From: Atopobiaceae bacterium
GTDB taxonomy: Bacteria > Actinomycetota > Coriobacteriia > Coriobacteriales > Atopobiaceae
Assembly: GCA_902834555.1 (NCBI GenBank)
Contig: CADFJN010000012.1
Coordinates: forward strand, 25,142-89,141
DNA length: 64,000 bases
Direction of reading: 5' to 3'
The position numbers and the translations under genes are program-made. Below, piece after piece: positions 39,981-47,563 of the stretch (positions within the stretch are counted from its first letter, which is position 1; every line of letters begins with the position of its first letter). The notes under the pieces were generated by a model, which saw only the letters and a list, made by a program, of their open reading frames with translations, did no database searches and was not told where the DNA came from.

Positions 39981-41548
39981 CGCTCGGCGTCGCGCCGGAT
40001 GCGGTCCGCCTCTCGCCGCTCTTCCTCGGTGGGCGACGGCAGGTGCGCCCCCAGGTCCGCCGGCACGTCGCGCCCATAGCGCACAATGTCGTTCTCCAGC
40101 ACACCCGCCGTGTCCTCGGGCAGGTACACCGAGAGGCTCCCGCCCTTGCAGGCAAACTCGGCGCAGCCGTCGTCTCCCACGCAGGCGTCGGACTCCCCGC
40201 CCAGCACCGAGACCCACCGCTCGCCGGCGTGGCGCGACCCCACGTACATGCGCTTTGCTCCGCCCGCGCGATCGGTGAGCACGCAGGCCACGCCGGAGCC
40301 GCCGTGGCGCCCGTCCCCCTCGCGCGTCCAGCCAACAACGTCGGGATCATCGAGGTAGTCGTGCTGCGGCCCGTAGGCAAAGCGGCGCCGTAGCTCCATG
40401 AGCAGCGGCAGTTCGCGCACGGCGGGGATGTTGCCGTCGTTGGGCATGCCAAAGAGGTCTCCGTAGAAGACGCAAGGGTAGCCCGCCTCGCGAAGCAGGA
40501 TGAGGGCGTACGCCGAGGGCTTGAACCAACTCTGCACAAAGGACTGGAGCGCCTGGCCGGGTTGCGTGTCGTGGTTCTCCACAAAGGTCACCGCACGCGT
40601 GGGGTCGGCACCCACAAGCGTGCCATCGAAGAGACGGCGCAGGTCAACACTCCCAAACGAACAGGACGCCTGGTACAGGCGGTAGTGCAGTGGCACATCG
40701 AAGAGGCTCATCGCCCGCTCGGAGCCAAGGTAGGCCTTGAGCTCACCCACGTCCGGCGACCAGTACTCCCCCACCGTGAAGAGCTCCTTCCCAAACTCCC
40801 GGCGCAGCGCCGGAAGCCAACGGAGAAAGAACCGACGGTCCATGTGCTTGAGCGCGTCGAGCCTAAAGCCATCGAGGTCACAGGTCGAGAGGTACCACTC
40901 GCCCCAGCGCAGCAGCTCGTCATAGACGGGCTGGCACATCTCGTCCACGTCGCAGCCCATGAGGTAGTCGTAGTTGCCGTTGTCGCGGTGGTCTACCTGC
41001 TCGCTCCAGTGCTTGCCGTCAAAGAGGTAGATGACGTTTGCGTGCGTTGCCTCGTCGTAGTCCACGCCGTGGAAGCAGGTCCAGTTCCACTTGAAGGCGG
41101 AGTACTTGTCGCCGCGCCCGGGGAAGTCGAAGCGCGTCCAAGCCGTGATGTCACGCGGTGCCGAGACGGGCTGCTCGCGGTTGTACGAGGCCACCTCGGT
41201 CGTGCGCACGCGCTCCGTTCCGTCGGCGCCCATGCGGTGGTCGAGAACCACATCGGCCACGGCCTGCATGCCCGCCGCGTGAATCGCGTCGATGGCGGCC
41301 AGGTACTCCTCCCGCGTGCCATACTTGGTGCGCACGGAGCCCTTCTGGTCAAACTCTCCCAGGTCATAGGTGTCGTACACGCCATAGCCAACGTCGTTTG
41401 CGCCGGCCATGCCCTTGTATGCGGGCGGCAGCCACACGGCGGTGATGCCGTTATCGGCAAAGAGCTGGGCGTCTTCTGCAAGGCGACGCCAATGCCTGCC
41501 GTCCGCGTCGAGGTACCACGAGAAGCCCTGGAGCATCGTGCCGTTCAT
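39953..41548 (-). CDS. Cytoplasmic alpha-amylase (GH13, bacterial liquefying type)
   Basis: Hydrolyses alpha-1,4-glucans inside the cell, as no signal peptide is present. The 531-residue chain starts GTMLQGFSWYLDADG, typical of GH13 subfamily 5. Conserved regions include ADVVLDHRMGADG, GFRLDALKHMD (nucleophile Asp), TVGEYWSPD (acid Glu) and FVENHDTQPG (third catalytic Asp). A short charged extension ends the protein. It probably acts on glycogen or maltodextrins. The start is the least certain point: ATG at 41548 has only a weak GGCGG upstream. It lies 17 bp after the small membrane protein gene on the same strand. Confidence 0.93.
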   Translation of the reverse strand: MNGTMLQGFSWYLDADGRHWRRLAEDAQLFADNGITAVWLPPAYKGMAGANDVGYGVYDTYDLGEFDQKGSVRTKYGTREEYLAAIDAIHAAGMQAVADVVLDHRMGADGTERVRTTEVASYNREQPVSAPRDITAWTRFDFPGRGDKYSAFKWNWTCFHGVDYDEATHANVIYLFDGKHWSEQVDHRDNGNYDYLMGCDVDEMCQPVYDELLRWGEWYLSTCDLDGFRLDALKHMDRRFFLRWLPALRREFGKELFTVGEYWSPDVGELKAYLGSERAMSLFDVPLHYRLYQASCSFGSVDLRRLFDGTLVGADPTRAVTFVENHDTQPGQALQSFVQSWFKPSAYALILLREAGYPCVFYGDLFGMPNDGNIPAVRELPLLMELRRRFAYGPQHDYLDDPDVVGWTREGDGRHGGSGVACVLTDRAGGAKRMYVGSRHAGERWVSVLGGESDACVGDDGCAEFACKGGSLSVYLPEDTAGVLENDIVRYGRDVPADLGAHLPSPTEEERREADRIRRDAERYSSSQASR

Positions 41549-41565
41549 ACGCGAGGCCGCCGCGC

Positions 41566-41826
41566 CTAGCCAATGCGCGTGGGGTGCGCGCAGGCCACAA
41601 CCGCCGCAACTATGGCAACAAGCACGGCGGGCGCGAAGCCGATAAGCCCAAGCACCAGCGTCGCAAGGAACAGCCACCAAAACACGCGAAGCCCCGCTCC
41701 TATCGCCCAGCCCATCACACGAAGCACGCCCACGACGAGGGCAAACACAAGCCAAACTGCCAGAACTGCCAGCATGACCGGCGCAAACAGAATGGCGAAG
41801 AACGATGCGAGAAGAAACGTAAACAT
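41566..41826 (-). CDS. Small hydrophobic membrane protein
   Basis: An 86-residue, almost wholly hydrophobic protein with two or three membrane segments (FLLASFFAILFAPVMLAVLAV, WWLFLATLVLGLIGF, AVLVAIVAAVVACA) and few charges. No family is recognised. GAAGGGAAGG lies five to ten bases before the ATG at 41826. It is just upstream of the amylase gene and probably co-transcribed with it. Confidence 0.6.
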   Translation of the reverse strand: MFTFLLASFFAILFAPVMLAVLAVWLVFALVVGVLRVMGWAIGAGLRVFWWLFLATLVLGLIGFAPAVLVAIVAAVVACAHPTRIG

Positions 41827-42025
41827 GGGGACCTTCCCTTCGGGGCGCCAGCAAGAGGTGCGCCGTTTCAAGGAATCCTACCCCTTTAGCCTGCGGAGCT
41901 AGCAGAAGCCAAGGATTGAGCGCTTACCGGGACACCTACGAAACACTCTTGAAACAATATTGCCAACGTGTTACAAAGGACTTGTAAAACTGAAGGCCGC
42001 TCAAGAAAGTTGCAGGTGACGGCAT

Positions 42026-42211
42026 ATGCCCAGCATTTCCACGTCCAGTCCGCTCATCATCCTCATCGTGTTTCTCATCATGATTGCGCTGCTCTTTGGT
42101 GCCGTGTTGGTGGCAGCTGTGACGCAGGCAATCGTGAACAAGGTACGCGGCCAGCAGGGTCCGCAGGAGAACGCGACCACCTACCCCACCACGCTCTATC
42201 CGCGCTATTAG
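42026..42211 (+). CDS. Single-pass small membrane protein
   Basis: A 61-residue protein with one clear hydrophobic helix (PLIILIVFLIMIALLFGAVL) and a polar C-terminal tail (NKVRGQQGPQENATTYP). AGGTGA lies about eight bases before the ATG, and a terminator-like hairpin follows at 42249-42282. Function is unknown. The clean topology and ribosome site support a real gene despite its size. Confidence 0.55.
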   Translation: MPSISTSSPLIILIVFLIMIALLFGAVLVAAVTQAIVNKVRGQQGPQENATTYPTTLYPRY

Positions 42212-42248
42212 GCGCAGACGCGCGGACGAGAAACTCAAGGCGACTCGC

Positions 42249-42282
42249 GACGGCCCGGACGGGAATACCCGCCCGGGCCGTC
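42249..42282. terminator. Hairpin between convergent genes
   Basis: GACGGCCCGG (42249-42258) pairs with CCGGGCCGTC (42273-42282), with a CGGG/CCCG inner stem. It is followed by CTTGTG only, so the T-tract is poor. Confidence 0.6.
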
Positions 42283-42315
42283 CTTGTGCGCAGGCGCAGA
42301 CTGCCGGCCGCCCGG

Positions 42316-43194
42316 CTATCCCCTGCGGGCGACCCCAAGGCGCAGCTGATGAAGCCCCCGCAGCGTGAGGGTCTCGTCCACCACGGCATCATGCGACATG
42401 AGGGGCGCCACACGACCGGCTCCGCTTCCCGTGAGCACGACGCGGGCCTGGCCGCCAAGCTCGGCAAAGACGCGGTCGAGAAGGCCATCCACGCGAGCGA
42501 CCTCGCCAAAGACCACGCCGGACTGCATTGCCTCACGCGTGGAACGGCCAATGGCCGCCTTTGGCGCATGCAGCTCGATCACAGGCAGGCGGGCGGCAGC
42601 ACGGGAGAGCGCCTGCGCCCCAAGCGCAAGCCCCGGTGCAATGATTCCGCCGAGAAAGACCCCCTCGGCGTCGACGACCTCGATGTTCATGGTGGTCCCA
42701 AAGTCCACCGCAACAACCGGGGCTCCGTATGTGGCGCGCGCGGCCAGGACGTCTGCAATGCGGTCTGGGCCAACCTCGGCAGGGTCGCTGTAGCGCATGC
42801 GCAGCCCCGTCTTGAGGCCTGGCCCCACCACCACGGGTCGCGTGCGACAAGCCGTTGCCAACGCCGCCGACCATGCCTCGGTGAGCGACGGCACCACGCA
42901 GGAGAGAACCGCGTCTAGCGGCGGCTCGGCAAAGGTCGCCGCGCGCACAGGCGCAAGCGAGCGCTGCTCGGCAACGTCGCGGGCAAGCACGCCCAGCACC
43001 TGCGCCACCTGCATGCGAGCCTCGTCAGCCGTGAGCCTCTCGGGCGTGGTGAGCTCCCAGGTACCCAGCGGCTCATCCGTCTCGCCAGCGTCCGCCGAGA
43101 AGAGCCCAAAGCCGGTTGAGGTGTTGCCAACGTCAACGGCAAGAACGCAGCGTCCCTCACCTGCGGCAGGGCTGGCCTGCTCGCCCTTTCCCAT
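42316..43194 (-). CDS. coaX: Type III pantothenate kinase
   Basis: Phosphorylates pantothenate, the first step of coenzyme A synthesis. The 292-residue protein has the ASKHA features of CoaX: LAVDVGNTSTGFGLF for phosphate binding, VGPDRIADVLAA, and VAVDFGTTMNIEVVD followed by FLGGIIAPG. CoaX differs from the CoaA type in needing a monovalent cation and in being insensitive to CoA, which is family knowledge. The ATG at 43194 has AAGGGAG upstream; an in-frame ATG eleven codons earlier lacks it. It is divergent from the OPT transporter gene, with a 148-bp gap. Confidence 0.95.
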   Translation of the reverse strand: MGKGEQASPAAGEGRCVLAVDVGNTSTGFGLFSADAGETDEPLGTWELTTPERLTADEARMQVAQVLGVLARDVAEQRSLAPVRAATFAEPPLDAVLSCVVPSLTEAWSAALATACRTRPVVVGPGLKTGLRMRYSDPAEVGPDRIADVLAARATYGAPVVAVDFGTTMNIEVVDAEGVFLGGIIAPGLALGAQALSRAAARLPVIELHAPKAAIGRSTREAMQSGVVFGEVARVDGLLDRVFAELGGQARVVLTGSGAGRVAPLMSHDAVVDETLTLRGLHQLRLGVARRG

Positions 43195-43231
43195 ATGCGC
43201 TCCCTTCGACGTCACCGTTGAGGCCATTCGC

Positions 43232-43237
43232 TATACT
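43232..43237 (+). promoter_or_regulatory. Candidate -10 box for the OPT transporter
   Basis: TATACT lies 106 bp upstream of the ATG at 43343, which has AAAGGAG at 43330-43336. Confidence 0.35.
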
Positions 43238-43342
43238 CTAGCAAGTCCGCGCGCATGTCCGGCGCACGGCACCGGTAACCCGACTCCCCGGCCCACAACC
43301 GCCGGCCACCAGGGGGAGCGGATATACGCAAAGGAGAACAAC

Positions 43343-45061
43343 ATGGACAATCCCTCTGGCCGCGCCTCGTGGCGTGGGCAGCTGACGGCGCGCGGCGTCG
43401 TCATTGGCTGCATTGGCTGCGTCGTCATCACTGCTTCCTCCGCCTACACGGCGCTCAAGCTCGGCGCACTGCCGTGGCCCATCGTGTTTGCGGCCATCGT
43501 CTCGCTCTTCTTCCTCAAGCTTCTTGGCAAAGCCAGCCTGAACGAGGCAAATGTCACGCACACTATCATGTCTGCCGGAGCCATGGTTGCGGGTGGCCTG
43601 GCCTTCACCATTCCCGGCGCGTGGATGCTGGGGTACGCCGACGAGGTGGGCTTTGCCCAGATGCTCGTCGTAGCGCTTGCCGGCACTGGCCTGGGCCTTG
43701 CTGCCACCGCCAACATCCACCGGCACTTCATTGTTGATGCGAACCTCGAGTTTCCCATGGGCGCCTCTGCGGCGCAGACCCTGCGCGCAACCGAGGCCGG
43801 CGGCAAGACCGGGCGCCGCCTCTTTGCGTCGATGGGGCTCGCCGGCGCCTACGCCGTGCTGCGCGACGCGCTTGGCGCCGTGCCCGCCATGCTGGCGGCG
43901 CTGCCCATCCCCGGCGTGAGCTTTGGCATCTACAACTCGCCCATGATGCTCTCGGTGGGCTTTCTCGTTGGCGGCGTGGCCGTTGCCTGGTGGTTTGCGG
44001 GCGCTCTGCTCGCCAACTTTGGCATCGTGATGGCAGGCAGCGCCGTGGGGCTTTGGGCCGTCGACGCCGCGCAGGGCATCGTAAAGAGCCTGGGCATGGG
44101 GCTCATGATGGGCGCAGGCCTTGCCGTGGTGGCAAAGGACATCGTGCCGCAGCTTGCGGGCATTGTGCGCGGCGTACAGGGTGCAGGTAACGGCGCGGGC
44201 GATGATGGCGACGGCGCCGGCGCGGCCGAGTCTCTGGTCACTGGCAGCGTGCGCACCGACGCCGGCACGTTTGCGGTGATTGTCGCCGCCATCGTGGTTC
44301 TCATATGCATGGGGCTTGGCCTTCCGCCGGTCGTGAGCGTTGTGGTGGTGCTTCTCGCCTTTGTGACCACCGCGATGAGTGCGCAGTCGTGCGGGCAGAC
44401 GGGCATCGACCCCATGGAAATCTTTGGCCTTATCGTGCTGCTGCTTGTCTCAGCGTTTGCGCAGATACGAGAGGTGCAGCTCTTCTTCATTGCCGGCGTG
44501 GTGGCTGTTGCCTGCGGGCTTGCCGGCGACGTGATGAATGACTTCAAGGCCGGAAGCATCCTTGGCACTGACCCGCGCGCCCAGTGGCTGGGCCAGGCGA
44601 TTGGCGGCGTGCTGGGAGCAGTGGTCTCTGCAGCAGTTATGATGGCGTTGGTTGAGGCCTATGGGCCCGACGCCTTTGGGCTTGGTAAGGAGTTTGTCTC
44701 GGCACAGGCAAGCGTGGTGGCCACGATGGTCTCGGGCATTCCCAGCGTTCCCGCGTTTGTGATTGGCCTTGCGGTGGGCATCGCGCTCTACTGGGCGGGA
44801 CTGCCGGCCATGATGCTGGGCCTTGGCGTCTACCTGCCGTTTTACATGTCGTTCACCGCTGCGCTGGGTGCGGCGCTCAAGTGGGCGATCGACCGCATCC
44901 GGGCCGCGCGCACAGCCGAGCTGCCCGCAGACAAGCGCGCCGCACGCGACGCCGACGCGCAGGAGGCGGGCGTGGTCATTGCCTCCGGCGTGCTGGGTGG
45001 CGAGTCGATCGTGGGCGTGATTATCGCGATGGTGAGCGTTATCGCAGGGCTTGCGGCATAG
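43343..45061 (+). CDS. OPT-family transporter
   Basis: A 572-residue inner-membrane protein with some 14 hydrophobic segments. The start LTARGVVIGCIGCVVITASSAYTALKLG and the NEANVTHTIMSAGAMVAGGLAFTIPG region (both quoted in part) match the bacterial oligopeptide-transporter OPT family, whose members move peptides or metal chelates. A glycine/aspartate-rich loop (GAGNGAGDDGDGAG) divides the halves. The ATG at 43343 is six bases after AAAGGAG; the frame extends much further upstream but only through the coaX gene on the other strand. It is monocistronic and divergent from coaX. Confidence 0.88.
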   Translation: MDNPSGRASWRGQLTARGVVIGCIGCVVITASSAYTALKLGALPWPIVFAAIVSLFFLKLLGKASLNEANVTHTIMSAGAMVAGGLAFTIPGAWMLGYADEVGFAQMLVVALAGTGLGLAATANIHRHFIVDANLEFPMGASAAQTLRATEAGGKTGRRLFASMGLAGAYAVLRDALGAVPAMLAALPIPGVSFGIYNSPMMLSVGFLVGGVAVAWWFAGALLANFGIVMAGSAVGLWAVDAAQGIVKSLGMGLMMGAGLAVVAKDIVPQLAGIVRGVQGAGNGAGDDGDGAGAAESLVTGSVRTDAGTFAVIVAAIVVLICMGLGLPPVVSVVVVLLAFVTTAMSAQSCGQTGIDPMEIFGLIVLLLVSAFAQIREVQLFFIAGVVAVACGLAGDVMNDFKAGSILGTDPRAQWLGQAIGGVLGAVVSAAVMMALVEAYGPDAFGLGKEFVSAQASVVATMVSGIPSVPAFVIGLAVGIALYWAGLPAMMLGLGVYLPFYMSFTAALGAALKWAIDRIRAARTAELPADKRAARDADAQEAGVVIASGVLGGESIVGVIIAMVSVIAGLAA

Positions 45062-45098
45062 AGACGTGAGGGCACGTCAGAGACGCGAGGCCACGTCG
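45061..45098. repeat. 19-bp direct duplication
   Basis: GAGACGTGAGGGCACGTCA and GAGACGCGAGGCCACGTCG are adjacent with three differences. The array begins at the last base of the OPT stop codon. Confidence 0.75.
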
Positions 45099-45210
45099 CC
45101 GGAAGGCGAATTTTGGCAGCACTTGCATTCAAAGGGGCCCCTCCGGCGACTTTTTGTCTCCGGAGGGGCCTGTGTGTTGCAAATATCGCCAAAAGAGTCT
45201 CTCCGGCGAC
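45095..45210. repeat. CTCCGGCGAC-family nested inverted repeat
   Basis: Outer arms GTCGCCGGA (45095-45103) and TCCGGCGAC (45202-45210) enclose an 11-bp hairpin, GGCCCCTCCGG (45136-45146) with CCGGAGGGGCC (45160-45170). TTTTGGC and GCCAAAA form a further pair between them. It is similar to 13821-13895 and 34614-34750. Confidence 0.8.
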
Positions 45211-45244
45211 ATTCATTGATGCGTCGCGCTGCCGACACCCGCCG

Positions 45245-46453
45245 CTACGCGTTGAACACGTAGCGGTCCAGCCGCTCAAACGCCTCTCGCACGCGCGAGA
45301 GCGGAAGCGCAAGGTTCATACGCACGTGGCAGGGCCCGTGGAATGCGCGGCCATCCTGCCAGTCCACGCCCACGCGCCAGCCGGCGCGCTCGACCCACTC
45401 GATGTCGCGGCCGTGCCGCTCGCACCACTCGCTGCAGTCGAGGAACAGCATGTAGGTCCCCTCCGGCCTGCTCACCTGCACGCCCTCGAAGTGCTCGCGG
45501 ATAAACTCGCACGCCCAGGAGACGTTGCCGTCCAGCACCTGGAGCAGCTCCTCAAGCCAGGCCTCGCCCTCGCTGCTGTATGCACCGATAAGCGCGTGCA
45601 TCGAGAGCACGTTCATCGAGTTGTAGCAGGACTTCCTGCTCTTTGCCACAACGCGGTCACGCAGGCAGCCGTCGTAGATGATGTGATAGCTCCCCACCAG
45701 CCCCGCAAGGTTGAAGGTCTTGCTCGGCGCGTAGAGCGCCACGGTGCGCCGACGAGCGTCATCGCTCACGGACTGCGTGGGCACGTGGGTGTGCCCCGGC
45801 AGCACCAGGTCCGACCAGATTTCGTCGGAGATCACCACGCAGTCGTGCTCGCGGTAGACCTCCATCGCGCGCTCAAGCTCCCAGCGCTCCCACACGCGCC
45901 CGCAGGGGTTGTGCGGCGAGCAGAGCACCGCCACGTGGATGTGGTTCTCCTCCAGCTTGGCGGCCATGTCCTCATAGTCCATGCGCCAGACGCCCCGCTC
46001 ATCCTTGACCAGCGGCGACAGAACGATCTTGTAGCCGTTCTCCTCTATGCAGTGCGTGAAGCCAATGTAGGTTGGGCTGTGGAGCAGCACGGCATCGCCT
46101 GGCGCGGCAAAGGCCGTAAGTGTGGAGACCAGGCCGCCAAGGACGCCGTTCTCGTATCCAATGTGCGCCGGCTCAAGGCCGCACACGCCGTTGCGGCGGG
46201 CCTGCCAGTCAATGATGGCCTGGTAGTACTCGTCGCGCGGCGAGAAGTAGCCAAACGCCGGGTGCTGGATGCGCTCGGCCATGGCGCGCGTGATGGAGGG
46301 CGCCGTGGGGAAGTTCATGTCGGCGACCCACATGGGAATGGCGTCAAAGCCCTCCGCCGGCGCGTCCGGCGCCATACCGCCCGAGCCAAGCGCGTCGACC
46401 GCGATGACATCCATGCCGTGTCGTTCCATTATTGATGTGAAGTCGTACGTCAT
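45245..46453 (-). CDS. MalY/PatB-type aminotransferase-fold cystathionine beta-lyase
   Basis: A PLP enzyme of 402 residues, fold type I, related to MalY and PatB, which cleave C-S bonds of cystathionine or cysteine. Features are IPMWVADMNFPT at the start, HSPTYIGF, CSPHNPCGRVW, SDEIWSDLV (PLP-contact Asp) and YAPSKTFNLAGL (Lys that binds PLP). It likely acts in methionine/cysteine metabolism or H2S release. GGGAGGAG lies upstream of the ATG at 46453. The frame continues into the neighbouring YbaK remnant but has no site there. Confidence 0.93.
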   Translation of the reverse strand: MTYDFTSIMERHGMDVIAVDALGSGGMAPDAPAEGFDAIPMWVADMNFPTAPSITRAMAERIQHPAFGYFSPRDEYYQAIIDWQARRNGVCGLEPAHIGYENGVLGGLVSTLTAFAAPGDAVLLHSPTYIGFTHCIEENGYKIVLSPLVKDERGVWRMDYEDMAAKLEENHIHVAVLCSPHNPCGRVWERWELERAMEVYREHDCVVISDEIWSDLVLPGHTHVPTQSVSDDARRRTVALYAPSKTFNLAGLVGSYHIIYDGCLRDRVVAKSRKSCYNSMNVLSMHALIGAYSSEGEAWLEELLQVLDGNVSWACEFIREHFEGVQVSRPEGTYMLFLDCSEWCERHGRDIEWVERAGWRVGVDWQDGRAFHGPCHVRMNLALPLSRVREAFERLDRYVFNA

Positions 46454-46494
46454 GCGGTCTCCTCCCGCCAGTCCTTGCACATGTCCACCCAGCC

Positions 46495-46757
46495 CTACGA
46501 TGCCGAGCAGCGCTCGAGCTCGGGAAGGGTGAGGCCAATCGCGCTGCTCTCGCTTCCCGCCGCGGGAAACACTCGGTCGAAGCGGCGCAGCGAGACGTCC
46601 AGGTACGTGCGCACGCCATCGTCTTGGCAATGCGCGCCGGCTCGCAGCCCAGGTCTCGCGCGGCCAGCTCCACCGTGGCGCTCGGCTGGTCAAACTCGAT
46701 GATCTTGTCGGCAACGCCAAAGGGCCCGAGGTACGCTCGGACGCTCTCGACCGACAT
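46495..46757 (-). pseudogene. Remnant of a YbaK/EbsC-type Cys-tRNA(Pro) deacylase
   Basis: The first half, from ATG at 46757, reads MSVESVRAYLGPFGVADKII and later ELAARDLGCEPARIAKTM, a YbaK N-terminus. About 48 codons in, the frame shifts. The other frame then gives YLDVSLRRFDRVFPAAG and IGLTLPELERCSAS with TAG at 46497-46495, a typical YbaK end. About 70 middle residues are missing and the two parts are out of frame, so an internal deletion has destroyed the gene. The junction is near 46613-46622. An intact homologue elsewhere would be expected to edit mischarged tRNA. Confidence 0.82.
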
Positions 46758-46837
46758 GGGCCACATCCCCTCTCGAACAGCCGTCCACTCGCAGGGCAGC
46801 ATCACAAGAGAGTAGCCTACCACCGCCATCGGCCGAA

Positions 46838-47563
46838 TTACCACCGCTGACCGTAGGATTGGCCGGCGCCGAGGACCCCCTCCTCGTGCGAGGCGATGCC
46901 GTCGCTCTTGCGCAGCGCTCGCTTGTTGACCAGATGTTCCTTCCAGCCGTACGAGAGCTGCGACGGCGTGGGCGCGTCCAGCTCCACGTGGCCAAAGGCG
47001 TTGACCACCCGGGTTCCGCAGGCAAGTTCCCTCTCGCGCGAGAAATCCGTGATGTAGTTGGCGTGTACGTGGCCGTGGACCATGAGGGCGGGCCGCCAGC
47101 GCTCCAGCAGCGTATTGAAGCACTCAAAGCCGCGGTGTGGCAGGTCATCCAGGTCTCCCACGCCGCGCGCGGGCGCGTGGGCGAGAAGAACGTCAAAGCC
47201 GCCCAGCAGCCGGATGCTCGGCTCGACCTTGCGAATACGCCGGCGCATCTCCTGCTCGGTGGACATGTAGGTACCGTCTTTGTAGCGCATGGAGCCGCCC
47301 AACCCAACAATGCGCAGGCCACGGTACACGTAGACCGAGTCGTCAACGCAGATGCACCCCAGGGGCGGCTTGCGGCGGTAGCTCTCGTCGTGGTTGCCGT
47401 GCACGTAGAGCACGGGGCACGTGAGCATGGTGACGAGAAACTCCAGGTAATCGGCATCGAGGTCGCCTGCCGCCAAGACAAGGTCAACGCCCTCGAAGCG
47501 CGAGCGTCGGAAGTTGTCCCAGAGCATACGTTCCTCGACGTCGGCAATCGCAAGGATCTTCAT
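46838..47563 (-). CDS. Calcineurin-like metallophosphoesterase
   Basis: A 241-residue cytoplasmic protein of the calcineurin-like phosphoesterase fold. Motifs are AAGDLDADY (Asp34), HGNHDES (Asn57-His58), LAHAP and VHGHVHANY. The first motif is normally D-x-H, but here it is IADVEE, so Glu10 stands in the place of the first metal-binding His. The enzyme could still be active, as Glu may replace His, or altered in metal use. The substrate is unknown. GGAGG precedes the ATG at 47563, whose first bases overlap the stop of the BMP-domain gene (ATGA), indicating coupled translation. Confidence 0.85.
   Translation of the reverse strand: MKILAIADVEERMLWDNFRRSRFEGVDLVLAAGDLDADYLEFLVTMLTCPVLYVHGNHDESYRRKPPLGCICVDDSVYVYRGLRIVGLGGSMRYKDGTYMSTEQEMRRRIRKVEPSIRLLGGFDVLLAHAPARGVGDLDDLPHRGFECFNTLLERWRPALMVHGHVHANYITDFSRERELACGTRVVNAFGHVELDAPTPSQLSYGWKEHLVNKRALRKSDGIASHEEGVLGAGQSYGQRW

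Noticed and set aside
42797..43342. N-terminal extension of the OPT transporter frame
   Set aside because: It lies opposite coaX, is Ser/Arg/Thr-rich without membrane segments, and the start at 43343 has a strong AAAGGAG.
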